Position numbers and translations under genes: made by a program | Notes under the pieces: generated by a model | Database searches by the model: none | Told to the model about the DNA's origin: nothing | The model's input: the letters and a program-made list of their open reading frames with translations, nothing else | Origin: Scatosoma sp045124465 | Lineage (GTDB): Bacteria > Bacillota > Clostridia > Christensenellales > Borkfalkiaceae | Assembly (NCBI GenBank): GCA_045124465.1 | Contig: JBGVLV010000013.1 | Coordinates: 1-18,976, forward strand | Length of the DNA: 18,976 nt | Reading direction: 5' to 3' | Shown: positions 7,381 through 14,851 of the stretch, piece after piece | Layout of the letters: each line of letters opens with the position of its first letter | Position numbering within the stretch: position 1 is the first letter of the stretch

Positions 7381-7476
7381 TTATGTCACACATAGGTATT
7401 ATGCGTGGCATAATCCTTTAAAAATAAGGCGTTTTTACGGCTATTCTACGTGACATAATACCTATGTCAGACATAA
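7381..7476. repeat. Imperfect 23-bp inverted repeat upstream of sigK
   Basis: Arms 7381-7403 and 7454-7476 are inverted copies matching at 21 of 23 positions, with an unbroken 14-bp core (ACATAGGTATTATG against CATAATACCTATGT), 50 bp apart. The right arm also contains the perfect palindrome TATGTC-A-GACATA (7463-7475). TATGTCA-like boxes recur at 7352-7358, 7382-7388, 7451-7457 (inverted) and 7463-7469. This is the only content I see in the 300-bp gap between sigK and the RNase P RNA apart from the candidate promoter and the terminator. It is either a paired operator or a long-loop RNA hairpin. Confidence 0.75.
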
Positions 7477-7527
7477 ACACAACCCCGAAGTTTTCCGTTA
7501 AAACCGCCCATTTATCGTGACAAAACG

Positions 7528-7555
7528 TAAAAAAGATCGGAAAACGTCCGATCTT
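7528..7555 (-). terminator. Intrinsic terminator of the RNase P RNA gene
   Basis: On the minus strand AAGATCGGA (7555-7547) and TCCGATCTT (7541-7533) form a perfect 9-bp stem with a 5-nt loop, followed by a run of T. It lies 16 nt past the RNA 3' end. Confidence 0.85.
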
Positions 7556-7570
7556 CGCGTATTTAAAGGG

Positions 7571-7921
7571 ATCTGAGTTTGTCTGTAAGCCGAGTTCTGT
7601 CGTGTACGGTCATTTATCTAGACTTGCCGTCGCCGACAAGTTCAAGCGATATTCACGGCGTTCCGTCGGACGGACAGCCCTATTGACGGACGCCCAATCT
7701 TGCAGCGGGTGGGGTTTACATTGCATACCGCGTTACCGCGGTATCGGTGAGCTCTTACCTCGCCTTTCCATCCTTACAAAGCGAGAAGCTTTGCGGTTTA
7801 TTTCTGTTGCACTTTCCTTAAAGTCGCCTTCACCTGACGTTATCAGGCACCCTGTCCTATGCTGCTCGGACTTTCCTCATCGTCTTAAAAGACGCCGCGA
7901 CCGTATAACAAACTCAAATCT
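7571..7921 (-). ncRNA. rnpB: RNase P RNA, bacterial type A
   Basis: The minus strand shows the universal blocks of the ribozyme that matures tRNA 5' ends. GAGGAAAGTCCGAGC lies near the 5' end, followed by ATAGGACAGGGTGCC, AAGGAAAGTGCAACAGAAA, GTAAACCCCACCCG and, near the 3' end, ACAGAACTCGGCTTACAGA. The terminal P1 helix pairs GATTTGAGTTTGT at the 5' end with ACAAACTCAGATC at the 3' end, which sets both limits to within a few bases. The GGAAAGTGC...ACAGAAA layout is type A rather than the Bacillus type B. The gene has its own promoter and terminator and diverges from pyruvate kinase. Confidence 0.95.
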
Positions 7922-7927
7922 GTAAAT

Positions 7928-7936
7928 ATTATAGCA
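7928..7936 (-). promoter_or_regulatory. Extended -10 promoter of rnpB
   Basis: On the minus strand TGCTATAAT (7936-7928) is an extended -10 element 7 bp before the RNA start. The best -35 at the right distance (GTGATT, 7956-7951) is poor, so the TG motif probably compensates. Confidence 0.6.
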
Positions 7937-7965
7937 CTTTCTTTGAAAAAAATCACTCATTTCTC

Positions 7966-7994
7966 TTGCTTTTTTTCAAAAAAAATAGTAAAAT
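7966..7994 (+). promoter_or_regulatory. Probable promoter of pyruvate kinase
   Basis: TTGCTT (7966-7971), a 17-bp spacer and TAAAAT (7989-7994) lie in the AT-rich stretch between rnpB and pyk and leave a leader of about 45 nt. It is a moderate match only. Confidence 0.45.
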
Positions 7995-8047
7995 AAAAGA
8001 GATTTTTTTCCTTGAAAAAAAGAACGATATTTTTGCTTGGAGCACTT

Positions 8048-9454
8048 ATGAAAAAAACAAAAATCATCTGCACGATCGGTCCTGCAAGTACGGTCAAAGA
8101 AACGATATCCGCAATGACGGACGCGGGTATGGACGTGGTACGTTTGAACTTCTCCCACGGCACGCACGAGGACTATGCGAAGAAAATAAAGATCATTAAA
8201 GAGGTACGGGACGAGAAACAGATCGCCCTGCCCATTCTGTTGGATACCAAAGGTCCCGAATTCCGTATCAAGACCTTTAAAGACGGCAAAATCGTCTTAC
8301 AGGACGGCGACCCGTTCATCTTTACGACGGAGGACATCGAAGGCGATCAGAGCTGCGTTTCCGTGTCTTATGCGGGCATTTGCGAAGAACTCGTAGCGGG
8401 CGACAAGATATTACTCAACAACGGTATGATCGTATTCCGCGTCGTGGACGTGAAAGCGCCCGACGTGCATTGTATCGTAGAAATAGGCGGCGAGCTTTCC
8501 AACCGCAAGTCGATGTTCTTTCCCGACAAGGAATTGCATATGGAGTTCCTTTCCGAACAGGACAAGGCGGATCTTTTATTCGGTATCGAACAGGACGTGG
8601 ATTTCGTCGCGTTGTCCTTCGTTTCCAAGAAACAGGACGTTCTTGACGCGAAAGAGTTCTTGGCGGCGCACGGCGGAAGTCATATCGACGTCATCGCGAA
8701 GATCGAGAACCGCGCGGGCGTAAACAATCTCATAGATATTATGAGCGTATCGGACGGCATTATGGTCGCGCGCGGCGATCTCGGCGTAGAGATACCGTAC
8801 GAGGAATTGCCCGACGTGCAAAAGTATATCATCAATCAATGCCGTATACACGGTAAACGGGTCATTACGGCGACGGAAATGCTCGAATCGATGATCCACA
8901 ACCCCCGCCCGACCCGTGCGGAAATTTCCGACGTAGCGAACGCCGTTTACGACGGCACTTCCGCCGTTATGCTCTCGGGCGAAACCGCCGCGGGTACGTA
9001 CCCCGTTCAATCGGTCGCGGCGATGGCGAAGATCGTCGAACACGCCGAAACCCACACCGAATATATCCAGACCCTCGACAATTTCGTGATCAAGAATACT
9101 TCCGAGGCGTTGTCGCACTCCGCGGCTACCCTTGCCAAGGATCTGAACGCAAAAGCCATCGTCGTTTGCACCCGTACGGGCGGCACGGCGCGTATGGTGT
9201 CCCGTTTCCGTCCGAATATCAATATACTCGGTATCACGACGGACGTACACGCCTATCGCCAACTTGCGCTCAGCTGGGGCGTTTTGCCCGCTATGGCGGA
9301 AGAATACAGCTCGATCGATATTCTGTTCTATTTCGCCAAACAGATAGCGAAAAAGAGCGGACTCGTCAAAAAAGGCGACACGATCGTCATTACTGGCGGC
9401 ACGCCAAACGGCAAGAGCGGCAATTCCAACCTCATCAACGTAGAGACCATTTGA
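8048..9454 (+). CDS. pyk: Pyruvate kinase
   Basis: The 468-residue enzyme transfers phosphate from phosphoenolpyruvate to ADP, the last step of glycolysis, in the cytoplasm. The motifs run in order: KIICTIGPAS, VVRLNFSHG (Arg32, Asn34, Ser36), LLDTKGPEFRI, IAKIENRAG with the catalytic lysine, VARGDLGVEIP binding the divalent metal, and MLESM and TRAEISDVANAVYDG. A C-terminal regulatory domain follows (about 345-468). It is the short bacterial form without the extra PEP-utiliser domain found in Bacillus enzymes. A frame from 8012 exists, but GGAG at 8039-8042 sits 5 nt before the ATG at 8048, and homology begins there. It is a single-gene unit between the promoter at 7966 and the hairpin at 9475. 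Confidence 0.96.
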   Translation: MKKTKIICTIGPASTVKETISAMTDAGMDVVRLNFSHGTHEDYAKKIKIIKEVRDEKQIALPILLDTKGPEFRIKTFKDGKIVLQDGDPFIFTTEDIEGDQSCVSVSYAGICEELVAGDKILLNNGMIVFRVVDVKAPDVHCIVEIGGELSNRKSMFFPDKELHMEFLSEQDKADLLFGIEQDVDFVALSFVSKKQDVLDAKEFLAAHGGSHIDVIAKIENRAGVNNLIDIMSVSDGIMVARGDLGVEIPYEELPDVQKYIINQCRIHGKRVITATEMLESMIHNPRPTRAEISDVANAVYDGTSAVMLSGETAAGTYPVQSVAAMAKIVEHAETHTEYIQTLDNFVIKNTSEALSHSAATLAKDLNAKAIVVCTRTGGTARMVSRFRPNINILGITTDVHAYRQLALSWGVLPAMAEEYSSIDILFYFAKQIAKKSGLVKKGDTIVITGGTPNGKSGNSNLINVETI

Positions 9455-9474
9455 CCGAACGATTTCGGATATAA

Positions 9475-9524
9475 AAACCGCACCATATTTCGCAAGCTTG
9501 CGAATATGGTGCGGTTTGCTTTTG
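9475..9524. terminator. Long hairpin terminator between convergent genes (probably bidirectional)
   Basis: Arms of about 21 nt (from AAACCGCACC at 9475 to GGTGCGGTTT ending 9517) pair almost completely, with one bulged T in the left arm. CTTTT follows on the plus strand and an A run precedes it, so it can end both pyk and the minus-strand gene at 9532. Confidence 0.75.
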
Positions 9525-9531
9525 GGTACGG

Positions 9532-9765
9532 TTAAATTTTTCTTTCGTAAAGTTCCTTTGCGATTTTGAAAAAAGCCTCTCTTTTTTCACTATAATCCTT
9601 GTACAATCCGTATTGCTTTTTGTCTAATGCGTCGATCAGATCGTTTTCCGCGATCCACATTTGACTTTGCGCCACCCTGAATTCATAGTCCATATCGCTA
9701 CGAACTTTTTCAGCTACTTTGCCTATAACTTGCCCTACTTCTTCATTTGTAACTTTCTTTTGCAT
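9532..9765 (-). CDS. Small charged helical protein, function unknown
   Basis: The 77-residue protein starts MQKKVTNEEVGQVIGKVAEK and ends FKIAKELYERKI. It is predicted almost wholly helical, rich in Glu, Lys and Asp, with no cysteine, no membrane segment and no recognised motif. A frame from 9798 would add 11 residues, but GGAGG at 9770-9774 lies 4 nt before the ATG at 9765. That extra stretch also falls in the T-rich tail of the upstream terminator, so the later start is preferred. The gene has its own promoter (9927-9955), and a structured leader with an intrinsic terminator lies between promoter and gene, so expression may need read-through. I do not recognise the family. Confidence 0.65.
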   Translation of the reverse strand: MQKKVTNEEVGQVIGKVAEKVRSDMDYEFRVAQSQMWIAENDLIDALDKKQYGLYKDYSEKREAFFKIAKELYERKI

Positions 9766-9780
9766 AAAGCCTCCTAAAAA

Positions 9781-9813
9781 TAATAAAAAGTGCGTCAACC
9801 GAAGTCAACGCAC
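9781..9813 (-). terminator. Intrinsic terminator inside the leader of the 77-residue gene
   Basis: On the minus strand GTGCGTTGAC (9813-9804) pairs with GTTGACGCAC (9799-9790), two pairs being G-U, around a TTCG tetraloop closed by C-G, the very stable cUUCGg form. TTTTTATTATTTTT follows and runs to within a few bases of the AGGAGG of the gene at 9765. Confidence 0.85.
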
Positions 9814-9920
9814 CGAAAAACGCAAACTCCGATTGTCGCCAAACAAATCGAAATAGAAGAAAGATAAATCCTTTAAATCCTAACCCGTGGAATTTGCGCT
9901 TTTACCGAATTCATTTTAAT
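9790..9920 (-). ncRNA. Structured leader RNA or small RNA (attenuator-like)
   Basis: This is the RNA predicted from the promoter at 9927-9955 up to the terminator hairpin. A long-range helix pairs CGCAAATTCC (9898-9889) with GGAGTTTGCG (9830-9821). Just inside its 3' arm, CGATTTGT (9850-9843) pairs with ACAATCG (9836-9830, sharing the edge base) as a local hairpin. AGCGCA (9900-9895) could instead pair with TGCGTT (9811-9806), the 5' side of the terminator, so the two folds exclude each other. A 13-codon ORF (ATG at 9914, stop at 9873, starting MNSVKAQIPR) overlaps the first helix but lacks a ribosome site. It matches no riboswitch class I can recall. It may be a cis-acting switch or an independent sRNA. 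Confidence 0.5.
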
Positions 9921-9926
9921 ACAATC

Positions 9927-9955
9927 AGTATAGCACGTATAGAAATTTTTATCAA
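9927..9955 (-). promoter_or_regulatory. Promoter of the leader RNA and 77-residue gene
   Basis: On the minus strand TTGATA (9955-9950), a 17-bp spacer and TATACT (9932-9927) with a TGC extension form a strong sigma-A promoter. The start should be near 9920, about 155 nt before the ATG at 9765. Confidence 0.75.
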
Positions 9956-9976
9956 GCGGTTTTACACAAATACAAG

Positions 9977-10005
9977 AAAACTCGACTTATAAAAAGTCGA
10001 GTTTT
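9977..10005 (-). terminator. Intrinsic terminator of the rhamnose operon
   Basis: A perfect 12-bp stem (AAAACTCGACTT with AAGTCGAGTTTT) and a 5-nt loop lie 22 nt after the fucO stop. On the minus strand the T-rich 3' arm supplies the U tract. Confidence 0.85.
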
Positions 10006-10026
10006 CCAAGTATTCAAGTTCCGTTA

Positions 10027-11172
10027 TTACATTAAGGAGCGGTACAGAGCTTTAATGTCTTCCAACGTGGGATCTTTGGGGTTACCGGGACGGCAAGCGT
10101 CGTCCATAGCCGATTGCGCGAGGAAGTCTACGTCCTCGTCCTTTACGATCGCTTTCAGATCCTGCGGGATACCTACGTCTTTCGAGAGCTGTTTTACCGC
10201 CTCGACCGCCGCTTTTCTGTATTCTTCCTGCGTCATATTCTCCGTGCCTTCCACGCCCATCGCTTTGGCGATTTCGCGGTATTTTTCGCCCGTACATTCC
10301 GCGTTATATTCCATAACCGTGGGAAGAAGTATCGCGTTACCCACGCCGTGCGGCGTATCGTAGACCGCGCCGAGCGCGTGCGCCATCGAGTGTACGATAC
10401 CGAGACCTACGTTCGAGAAACCCATACCCGCGACGTACTGACCGAGCGCCATGCCCTCTCTGCCTTCTTTCGTGTTCGCGACCGCGCCGCGCAAAGATTT
10501 CGCAATGATCTCGATCGCTTTGATATGGAACATATCCGTCATTTCCCAAGCGCCTTTGGTGATATAACCTTCGATCGCGTGCGTGAGCGCGTCCATACCC
10601 GTCGCCGCCGTCAAGCCCTTGGGCATCGTGGACATCATTTCGGGATCGACGACCGCTACTACGGGAATATCGTGTACGTCTACGCAAACGAACTTTCTCT
10701 TCTTCTGCACGTCGGTGATAACGTAGTTAATCGTAACCTCCGCCGCCGTGCCTGCCGTCGTGGGTACGGCGATAATGGGTACGCAAGGGTTCTTGGTCGG
10801 CGCAACACCTTCCAAGGAGCGTACGTCCTCGAATTCGGGGTTCGCGATGATGATACCGATCGCCTTCGCCGTATCCATAGACGAACCGCCGCCGATCGCA
10901 ACGAGGCTGTCCGCGCCGCTCGCCTTGAACGCCGCAACGCCCGTCTGCACGTTTTCGATCGTGGGATTAGGCTTTATCTCCGAGTACAGCTCGTAAGGGA
11001 TATTCGCGCTATCCAGCACGTCCAAAACCTTTTTGGTAACGCCGAATTTCACGAGGTCGGGATCGGAACAGACGAACGCCTTTTTCAATCCTCTTCTTTG
11101 CAGTTCGCCGGGGATCTCCGCGATACAACCTGCGCCGTGGTAACTTGTTTCATTGAGTACGATTCTTGCCAT
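10027..11172 (-). CDS. fucO: Lactaldehyde reductase (L-1,2-propanediol oxidoreductase)
   Basis: The 381-residue protein is an iron-dependent group III alcohol dehydrogenase. It reduces L-lactaldehyde from rhamnulose-1-phosphate cleavage to 1,2-propanediol, regenerating NAD+ under anaerobic conditions. The nucleotide-binding GGGSSMDTAKA lies at 94-104. The iron ligands Asp194, His198, His261 and His275 (in DALTHAIEGY, HSMAHALGAVYDTPHG) sit two residues before those of E. coli FucO. The start is MARIVLNE at 11172: AGGAG (11185-11181) is 8 nt from it and only 2 nt from the ATG at 11178. It is the last gene of the operon, 44 nt after rhaD, and the context decides between lactaldehyde reductase and other butanol-type dehydrogenases. 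Confidence 0.92.
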   Translation of the reverse strand: MARIVLNETSYHGAGCIAEIPGELQRRGLKKAFVCSDPDLVKFGVTKKVLDVLDSANIPYELYSEIKPNPTIENVQTGVAAFKASGADSLVAIGGGSSMDTAKAIGIIIANPEFEDVRSLEGVAPTKNPCVPIIAVPTTAGTAAEVTINYVITDVQKKRKFVCVDVHDIPVVAVVDPEMMSTMPKGLTAATGMDALTHAIEGYITKGAWEMTDMFHIKAIEIIAKSLRGAVANTKEGREGMALGQYVAGMGFSNVGLGIVHSMAHALGAVYDTPHGVGNAILLPTVMEYNAECTGEKYREIAKAMGVEGTENMTQEEYRKAAVEAVKQLSKDVGIPQDLKAIVKDEDVDFLAQSAMDDACRPGNPKDPTLEDIKALYRSLM

Positions 11173-11216
11173 GATCATTTCTCCTTATATTATATCGTTT
11201 ATCTTTATTCGGATCT

Positions 11217-12038
11217 TTAATCCAAAACTCCTTCCAAGGGGGTGAGGTGCCACAACTCCGCAAGACCTTTGATGATCTCGTCGGGGATCACGTTGACGAC
11301 GTGACCCAAGCTCAGCATATAGATCTGCGCCGTCTTTTCGACCGTTTCGATCAGACCGAACGCCTCGTCCATATTCTTGCCCGTGCCGTAAATGCCGTGG
11401 TTCGTCCATACGACCAAACGGAACTTTTTCATCTTCTCCGCCGTCGCGATACCGATCTCGTTCGTGCCGCAGATCATACACGGCAACACGCCTACGCCGT
11501 CGGGGAATACGACGACGGCCTCCGTATTCGACTGCCAAAGCTTATGCGTGAACTCTTTCTCGTCCGTAGAACAAACGGTGTTCATCGCGATCGTATACGT
11601 GGGGTGCGAGTGCATTACCACGCGGTGTTCGGGGTCGATATCCAGTCTTGTCATGTGGCTCATCATGTGCGCGGGGAATTCGGAAGTGAATTTACCGCCG
11701 TCTTTATATCCCCAAAGCAGTTCCGCCGTCGTACCGTCTTTCGCGATACGGACGATACCGAGGTTCGTTTCGGGATCGTATTCCACGTTCTTGAAATATT
11801 TACCCGTTCCCGTAACGATGAATATTTTGCCGACCAGCTTACCCGCGTCGAATCCCGTGGGGATCGTGCGGATAACCTTCGTCAGATCGAGATATTCCGC
11901 CACTTCCTTTTCGTCAAGCAGGTAGCTGATATTACCGCCGTTTCTCTCGTCCCAACCGAGTCTGTACATATTCGCCGTAGCCCTGCACATTTCGCGCACG
12001 AAAGGCGCGTCGAAAATATTTTTCTTTTTCAGTTTCAT
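11217..12038 (-). CDS. rhaD: Rhamnulose-1-phosphate aldolase
   Basis: The 273-residue class II aldolase splits L-rhamnulose 1-phosphate into dihydroxyacetone phosphate and L-lactaldehyde. It follows the E. coli enzyme (274 residues) throughout: GWDERNGGNIS, FIVTGTGKYF, catalytic Glu120 in TSEFPAH, zinc ligands His143 and His145 in VMHSHPT and His214 in WTNHGIYG, plus VVFPDGVGVLP. The ribosome site is AGGAG about 10 nt upstream of the ATG, with a second purine run closer in. It starts 21 nt after rhaA. The closely related fuculose aldolase FucA is shorter, which supports RhaD. Confidence 0.95.
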   Translation of the reverse strand: MKLKKKNIFDAPFVREMCRATANMYRLGWDERNGGNISYLLDEKEVAEYLDLTKVIRTIPTGFDAGKLVGKIFIVTGTGKYFKNVEYDPETNLGIVRIAKDGTTAELLWGYKDGGKFTSEFPAHMMSHMTRLDIDPEHRVVMHSHPTYTIAMNTVCSTDEKEFTHKLWQSNTEAVVVFPDGVGVLPCMICGTNEIGIATAEKMKKFRLVVWTNHGIYGTGKNMDEAFGLIETVEKTAQIYMLSLGHVVNVIPDEIIKGLAELWHLTPLEGVLD

Positions 12039-12059
12039 TTCCTTTCTTCTCCTTGTATT

Positions 12060-13304
12060 TTATACGCGTTTCGCGATCACTTCTTTTTCGAATTTCTCTA
12101 CTTCGTCGAACCAGTCGTCGTTCAAGCCCTGACGGCGGAGATATTCTTCCCAAACGTCGCCCATAGGCATAAATTTGAACTTTTCATTCAGGTACATTAT
12201 CTTCGTGAAGTTGTTCTCGTCCTGCAATTTTTTCAGTTCGTCGTTCGGCAAAAGCAACGCGCAGAGCAACGATTTTTGCATCGATCTTACGCCCGTCACC
12301 CAAGCGCAAAGACGGTTGATGCTCGCGTCGAAATAGTCAAGCCCGATCAAAATCTTGTCCTCCGCGTTATTGCGGACGATCTCTTTCGAAAGTTCTTTCA
12401 ACTCGTCGTCTACGATGATAACGTGATCGCTGTCCCATCTTACCGGTCTCGAAACGTGCAACGCTACTTTATCGTAGAACGCGAGCAACGCGGGTATCTT
12501 ATCCGAAACGACTTCCGTCGGGTGGTAGTGACCGGTGTCGAGCAAACAGCAAATGCCCGCTTTCGCCGCATAGTTCTGATAGAACTCGTTACTGCCGACC
12601 GTATAGCTTTCGATACCGATACCGAATACTTTACTTTCCACCGCGGGGATCACCCATTCTTTATCGTAGCCTTCCAACATTTCGTCGAGGGACTTTTTCA
12701 GTCTTGCGCGCGGTCCGAGTCTGTCCGCGGGAATATCCTTATACCCGTCGGGTATCCAAATGTTCACCAAACAGGGACTGCCCATCGCCTTGCCCATCTC
12801 CGCTGCGATCTGCAAGCAAGCTCTGCCGTGACGTACCCAGAACGTTCTCGTTTCCTCGTCGGGCGAGGACAGGGAAAGCCCGTCTTTCATCTTCGGGTGC
12901 GCGAAAAACGTCGGGTTGAAATCCACGCCGTCCATACCGCACTCTTTTGCAAGCTTGACCCAAGGTTCGAAATGTTTATACGTATACGCGTCTCTGTCTA
13001 CCTTGCCCTTGTCTTCGCCGAGCAACGCATAGCAAGCGTGTACGTTGATACGCTTTTTTCCCGGCATGAGTTTGAACGCCGTTCTCACGTCCTCGAACAG
13101 TTCTTCCGGCGTTCTCGCGCGGCCGGGATAGTTACCCGTCGTCTGAATACCGCCCGAAAGCGAGTCGCTGCCGTCAAAGCCGATCACGTCGTCGCCCTGC
13201 CAGCAATGCACGCTGACGGGGATATTTTTAAGCCGTTCGAGCGCGCTTTCCGTATCGACGCCGTATTTCGCATAGATCTTTTTTGCCTCTTCGTATCTAC
13301 CCAT
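12060..13304 (-). CDS. rhaA: L-rhamnose isomerase
   Basis: The 414-residue TIM-barrel enzyme converts L-rhamnose to L-rhamnulose using two metal ions. Family motifs include VHCWQGDDVIGFD, NYPGRARTPEEL, INVHACYALLGE, VDFNPTFFAHP, GIGIESYTVGSNEFY, LLDTGHYHPTEVVSDKI, VRWDSDHVI and GLDYFDASINR, the last groups supplying metal ligands and substrate contacts. The length agrees with E. coli RhaA (419). An in-frame TTG at 13319 would add five residues. ATG at 13304 is preferred because GGAG lies 9 nt before it and would be inside the longer reading. It lies 23 nt after rhaB. Confidence 0.96.
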   Translation of the reverse strand: MGRYEEAKKIYAKYGVDTESALERLKNIPVSVHCWQGDDVIGFDGSDSLSGGIQTTGNYPGRARTPEELFEDVRTAFKLMPGKKRINVHACYALLGEDKGKVDRDAYTYKHFEPWVKLAKECGMDGVDFNPTFFAHPKMKDGLSLSSPDEETRTFWVRHGRACLQIAAEMGKAMGSPCLVNIWIPDGYKDIPADRLGPRARLKKSLDEMLEGYDKEWVIPAVESKVFGIGIESYTVGSNEFYQNYAAKAGICCLLDTGHYHPTEVVSDKIPALLAFYDKVALHVSRPVRWDSDHVIIVDDELKELSKEIVRNNAEDKILIGLDYFDASINRLCAWVTGVRSMQKSLLCALLLPNDELKKLQDENNFTKIMYLNEKFKFMPMGDVWEEYLRRQGLNDDWFDEVEKFEKEVIAKRV

Positions 13305-13327
13305 ATTTATATTCTCCAAATTTTTTA

Positions 13328-14710
13328 TTATACTTCGTTTATGTCAAAGGACTTCTTGATGATCTCCCGTCCTTCCCGTACGTTCGACAGCGTACCCGTT
13401 CCCACCATCTGCATAACGAGGTTTCCGATCGCCGTACCCTCCGCTGGTCCGGTCACGATCCTCTTTCCCGTTTTCGCTTTGGTAAGCTCGTTCAAAAGCC
13501 CGTTCTTACTCCCGCCGCCGATGATATTCAGCGTTTCGTAACGCTCGTCCGCGACCGTTTCCAACGCTTTCAGAGAAAGGTCGTAGTCCCGCGCGAGATT
13601 GTTATAGATAACGTACGCCATTTCCCCGACGGTCAGTTCTCTGCCCACCGCCGCGTTGATCTCGTTTATCATACTTGCGGGCGCCAAAAACCGTTGATCG
13701 TTCACGTTGATCTCGTCCTGCACGGGATTTTTCCGCGCCATTTCCGCAAGCTCCGCAAACGAGTACTTATCGTCCAACTCGTGGCGCACCTGCTGTATCA
13801 TCCACAGACCCATTATGTTTTTCTGGAAACGGAACGCGCCGTCGATACTGCCTTCGTTCGAATACCCCGTTTCCCGCGCGTTCCCGTCCGTATGCGCGTA
13901 GTTTTGTTCCACGCCGAGCAACGACCAAGTACCGCTGGAAATATACGGCGTTTGACCGTCGAGCGGCGCCGCCAAGACCGCGCTCGCCGTGTCGTGCGTA
14001 GCGGGCAAAACGACTTTCGCTTTATAACCGACGATCGCCGCGATCTCGTCCGAAAACTCGCCGACTTCCGTGCCCGGTTGGCTCAACGCGCCGAAAAGTT
14101 CTTTCTTGTAGCCGAGACGGTCTAAAATTTCTTCGTTCCAACGGTGCGTAACGGCGTCTACCATGCCCGTCGTCGTGGCGTTGGTGTATTCCTGTTTCTT
14201 TACGCCCGTCAAACGGAAATGGAAATAATCGGGCAACATCAAAAACGTTTTCGCCTTGTCCATTCGCCCCGTCAGTTTATCGTCGAAAAGCTGGTACACC
14301 GTATTGAACGACGCGAACTGTATGCCCGTCTTTGCGTACAAGTCCGCAAACGCTATCGTTTTATGTACCTGCGGTATCGTCGTTTCCGTTCTCGAATCGC
14401 GGTAGCAATACGTTCCGCCGACGACTTCGTCGTTTTCGTCGAGCAACGCGTAATCCACGCCCCACGTATCGATACCGACCGAATAAGGTATTTTCCCAAG
14501 CTCTTTCGCCTTTTTCAAACCGTTCAGTATCTCCGCGAACAGTCTTTCGTGCTCCCACATTAAATGATCTTTCCCGTCGTACGCCGTGCGCGGTTTGGGT
14601 CCGTTCCCGAAACGGTAGATCTCCTCCGTCATCATCTTGCCGTTTTCGAGCCAACCCACTATATGCCGACCCGACGACGCGCCGATGTCTATCGCAAGAT
14701 AATATTTCAT
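13328..14710 (-). CDS. rhaB: Rhamnulokinase
   Basis: The 460-residue FGGY-family kinase phosphorylates L-rhamnulose at O1 with ATP. N-terminal domain: LAIDIGASSGRHIVGWLENGKM (phosphate-binding loop) and GIDTWGVDYALLDE, then YRDSRT. C-terminal domain: ATHDTASAVLAAP with the catalytic Asp, ISSGTWSLLGVE, and the adenine-site NIIGGGSKNGLLNELTKA and GPAEGTAIGNL. The frame continues upstream to 14797, but that stretch holds the promoter. AGGAG lies 7 nt before the ATG at 14710, where MKYYLAIDIG begins. It is the first gene of rhaB-rhaA-rhaD-fucO. Confidence 0.95.
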   Translation of the reverse strand: MKYYLAIDIGASSGRHIVGWLENGKMMTEEIYRFGNGPKPRTAYDGKDHLMWEHERLFAEILNGLKKAKELGKIPYSVGIDTWGVDYALLDENDEVVGGTYCYRDSRTETTIPQVHKTIAFADLYAKTGIQFASFNTVYQLFDDKLTGRMDKAKTFLMLPDYFHFRLTGVKKQEYTNATTTGMVDAVTHRWNEEILDRLGYKKELFGALSQPGTEVGEFSDEIAAIVGYKAKVVLPATHDTASAVLAAPLDGQTPYISSGTWSLLGVEQNYAHTDGNARETGYSNEGSIDGAFRFQKNIMGLWMIQQVRHELDDKYSFAELAEMARKNPVQDEINVNDQRFLAPASMINEINAAVGRELTVGEMAYVIYNNLARDYDLSLKALETVADERYETLNIIGGGSKNGLLNELTKAKTGKRIVTGPAEGTAIGNLVMQMVGTGTLSNVREGREIIKKSFDINEV

Positions 14711-14738
14711 ATCCTCTCTCCTGTTTTTCTTCTCTTGC

Positions 14739-14811
14739 ATTGTATCACATTTATTTTCTCTTGTCAATATATGTTCGAAATGTTGACAAAAAATCATCTA
14801 TGTGATAAAAT
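14739..14811. promoter_or_regulatory. Mirror-symmetric divergent promoters and operators of rhaB and the DeoR regulator
   Basis: Minus strand: TTGACA (14767-14762), 17 bp, TACAAT (14744-14739), reading into rhaB. Plus strand: TTGACA (14783-14788), 17 bp, TAAAAT (14806-14811), reading into the regulator. TATCACAT (14743-14750) and its exact inverse ATGTGATA (14800-14807) overlap the edges of the two -10 elements. TTGTCAA/TTGACAA (14761-14767, 14783-14789) share the same centre at 14775. A repressor bound to both boxes would close both promoters at once. Confidence 0.8.
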
Positions 14812-14851
14812 ATGAGCATAAACGATAATAAACGATCAAGGAAAAGCAAAA

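Noticed and set aside
7381..7476. A short CRISPR-like or insertion-sequence reading of the sigK upstream repeat
   Set aside because: There are only two inverted arms, with no transposase, no target-site duplication and no spacer array.
7602..7925. Plus-strand 107-codon frame
   Set aside because: It lies over the RNase P RNA on the opposite strand, whose conserved blocks are unmistakable.
10114..11220. Long plus-strand frame opposite fucO
   Set aside because: It is Arg-rich, has no recognisable motif and is antisense to a well-conserved enzyme.
11247..13541. Plus-strand open frame of 764 codons opposite the rhamnose genes
   Set aside because: The opposite strand carries rhaD, rhaA and rhaB with clear motifs; the long antisense frame follows from their codon usage.
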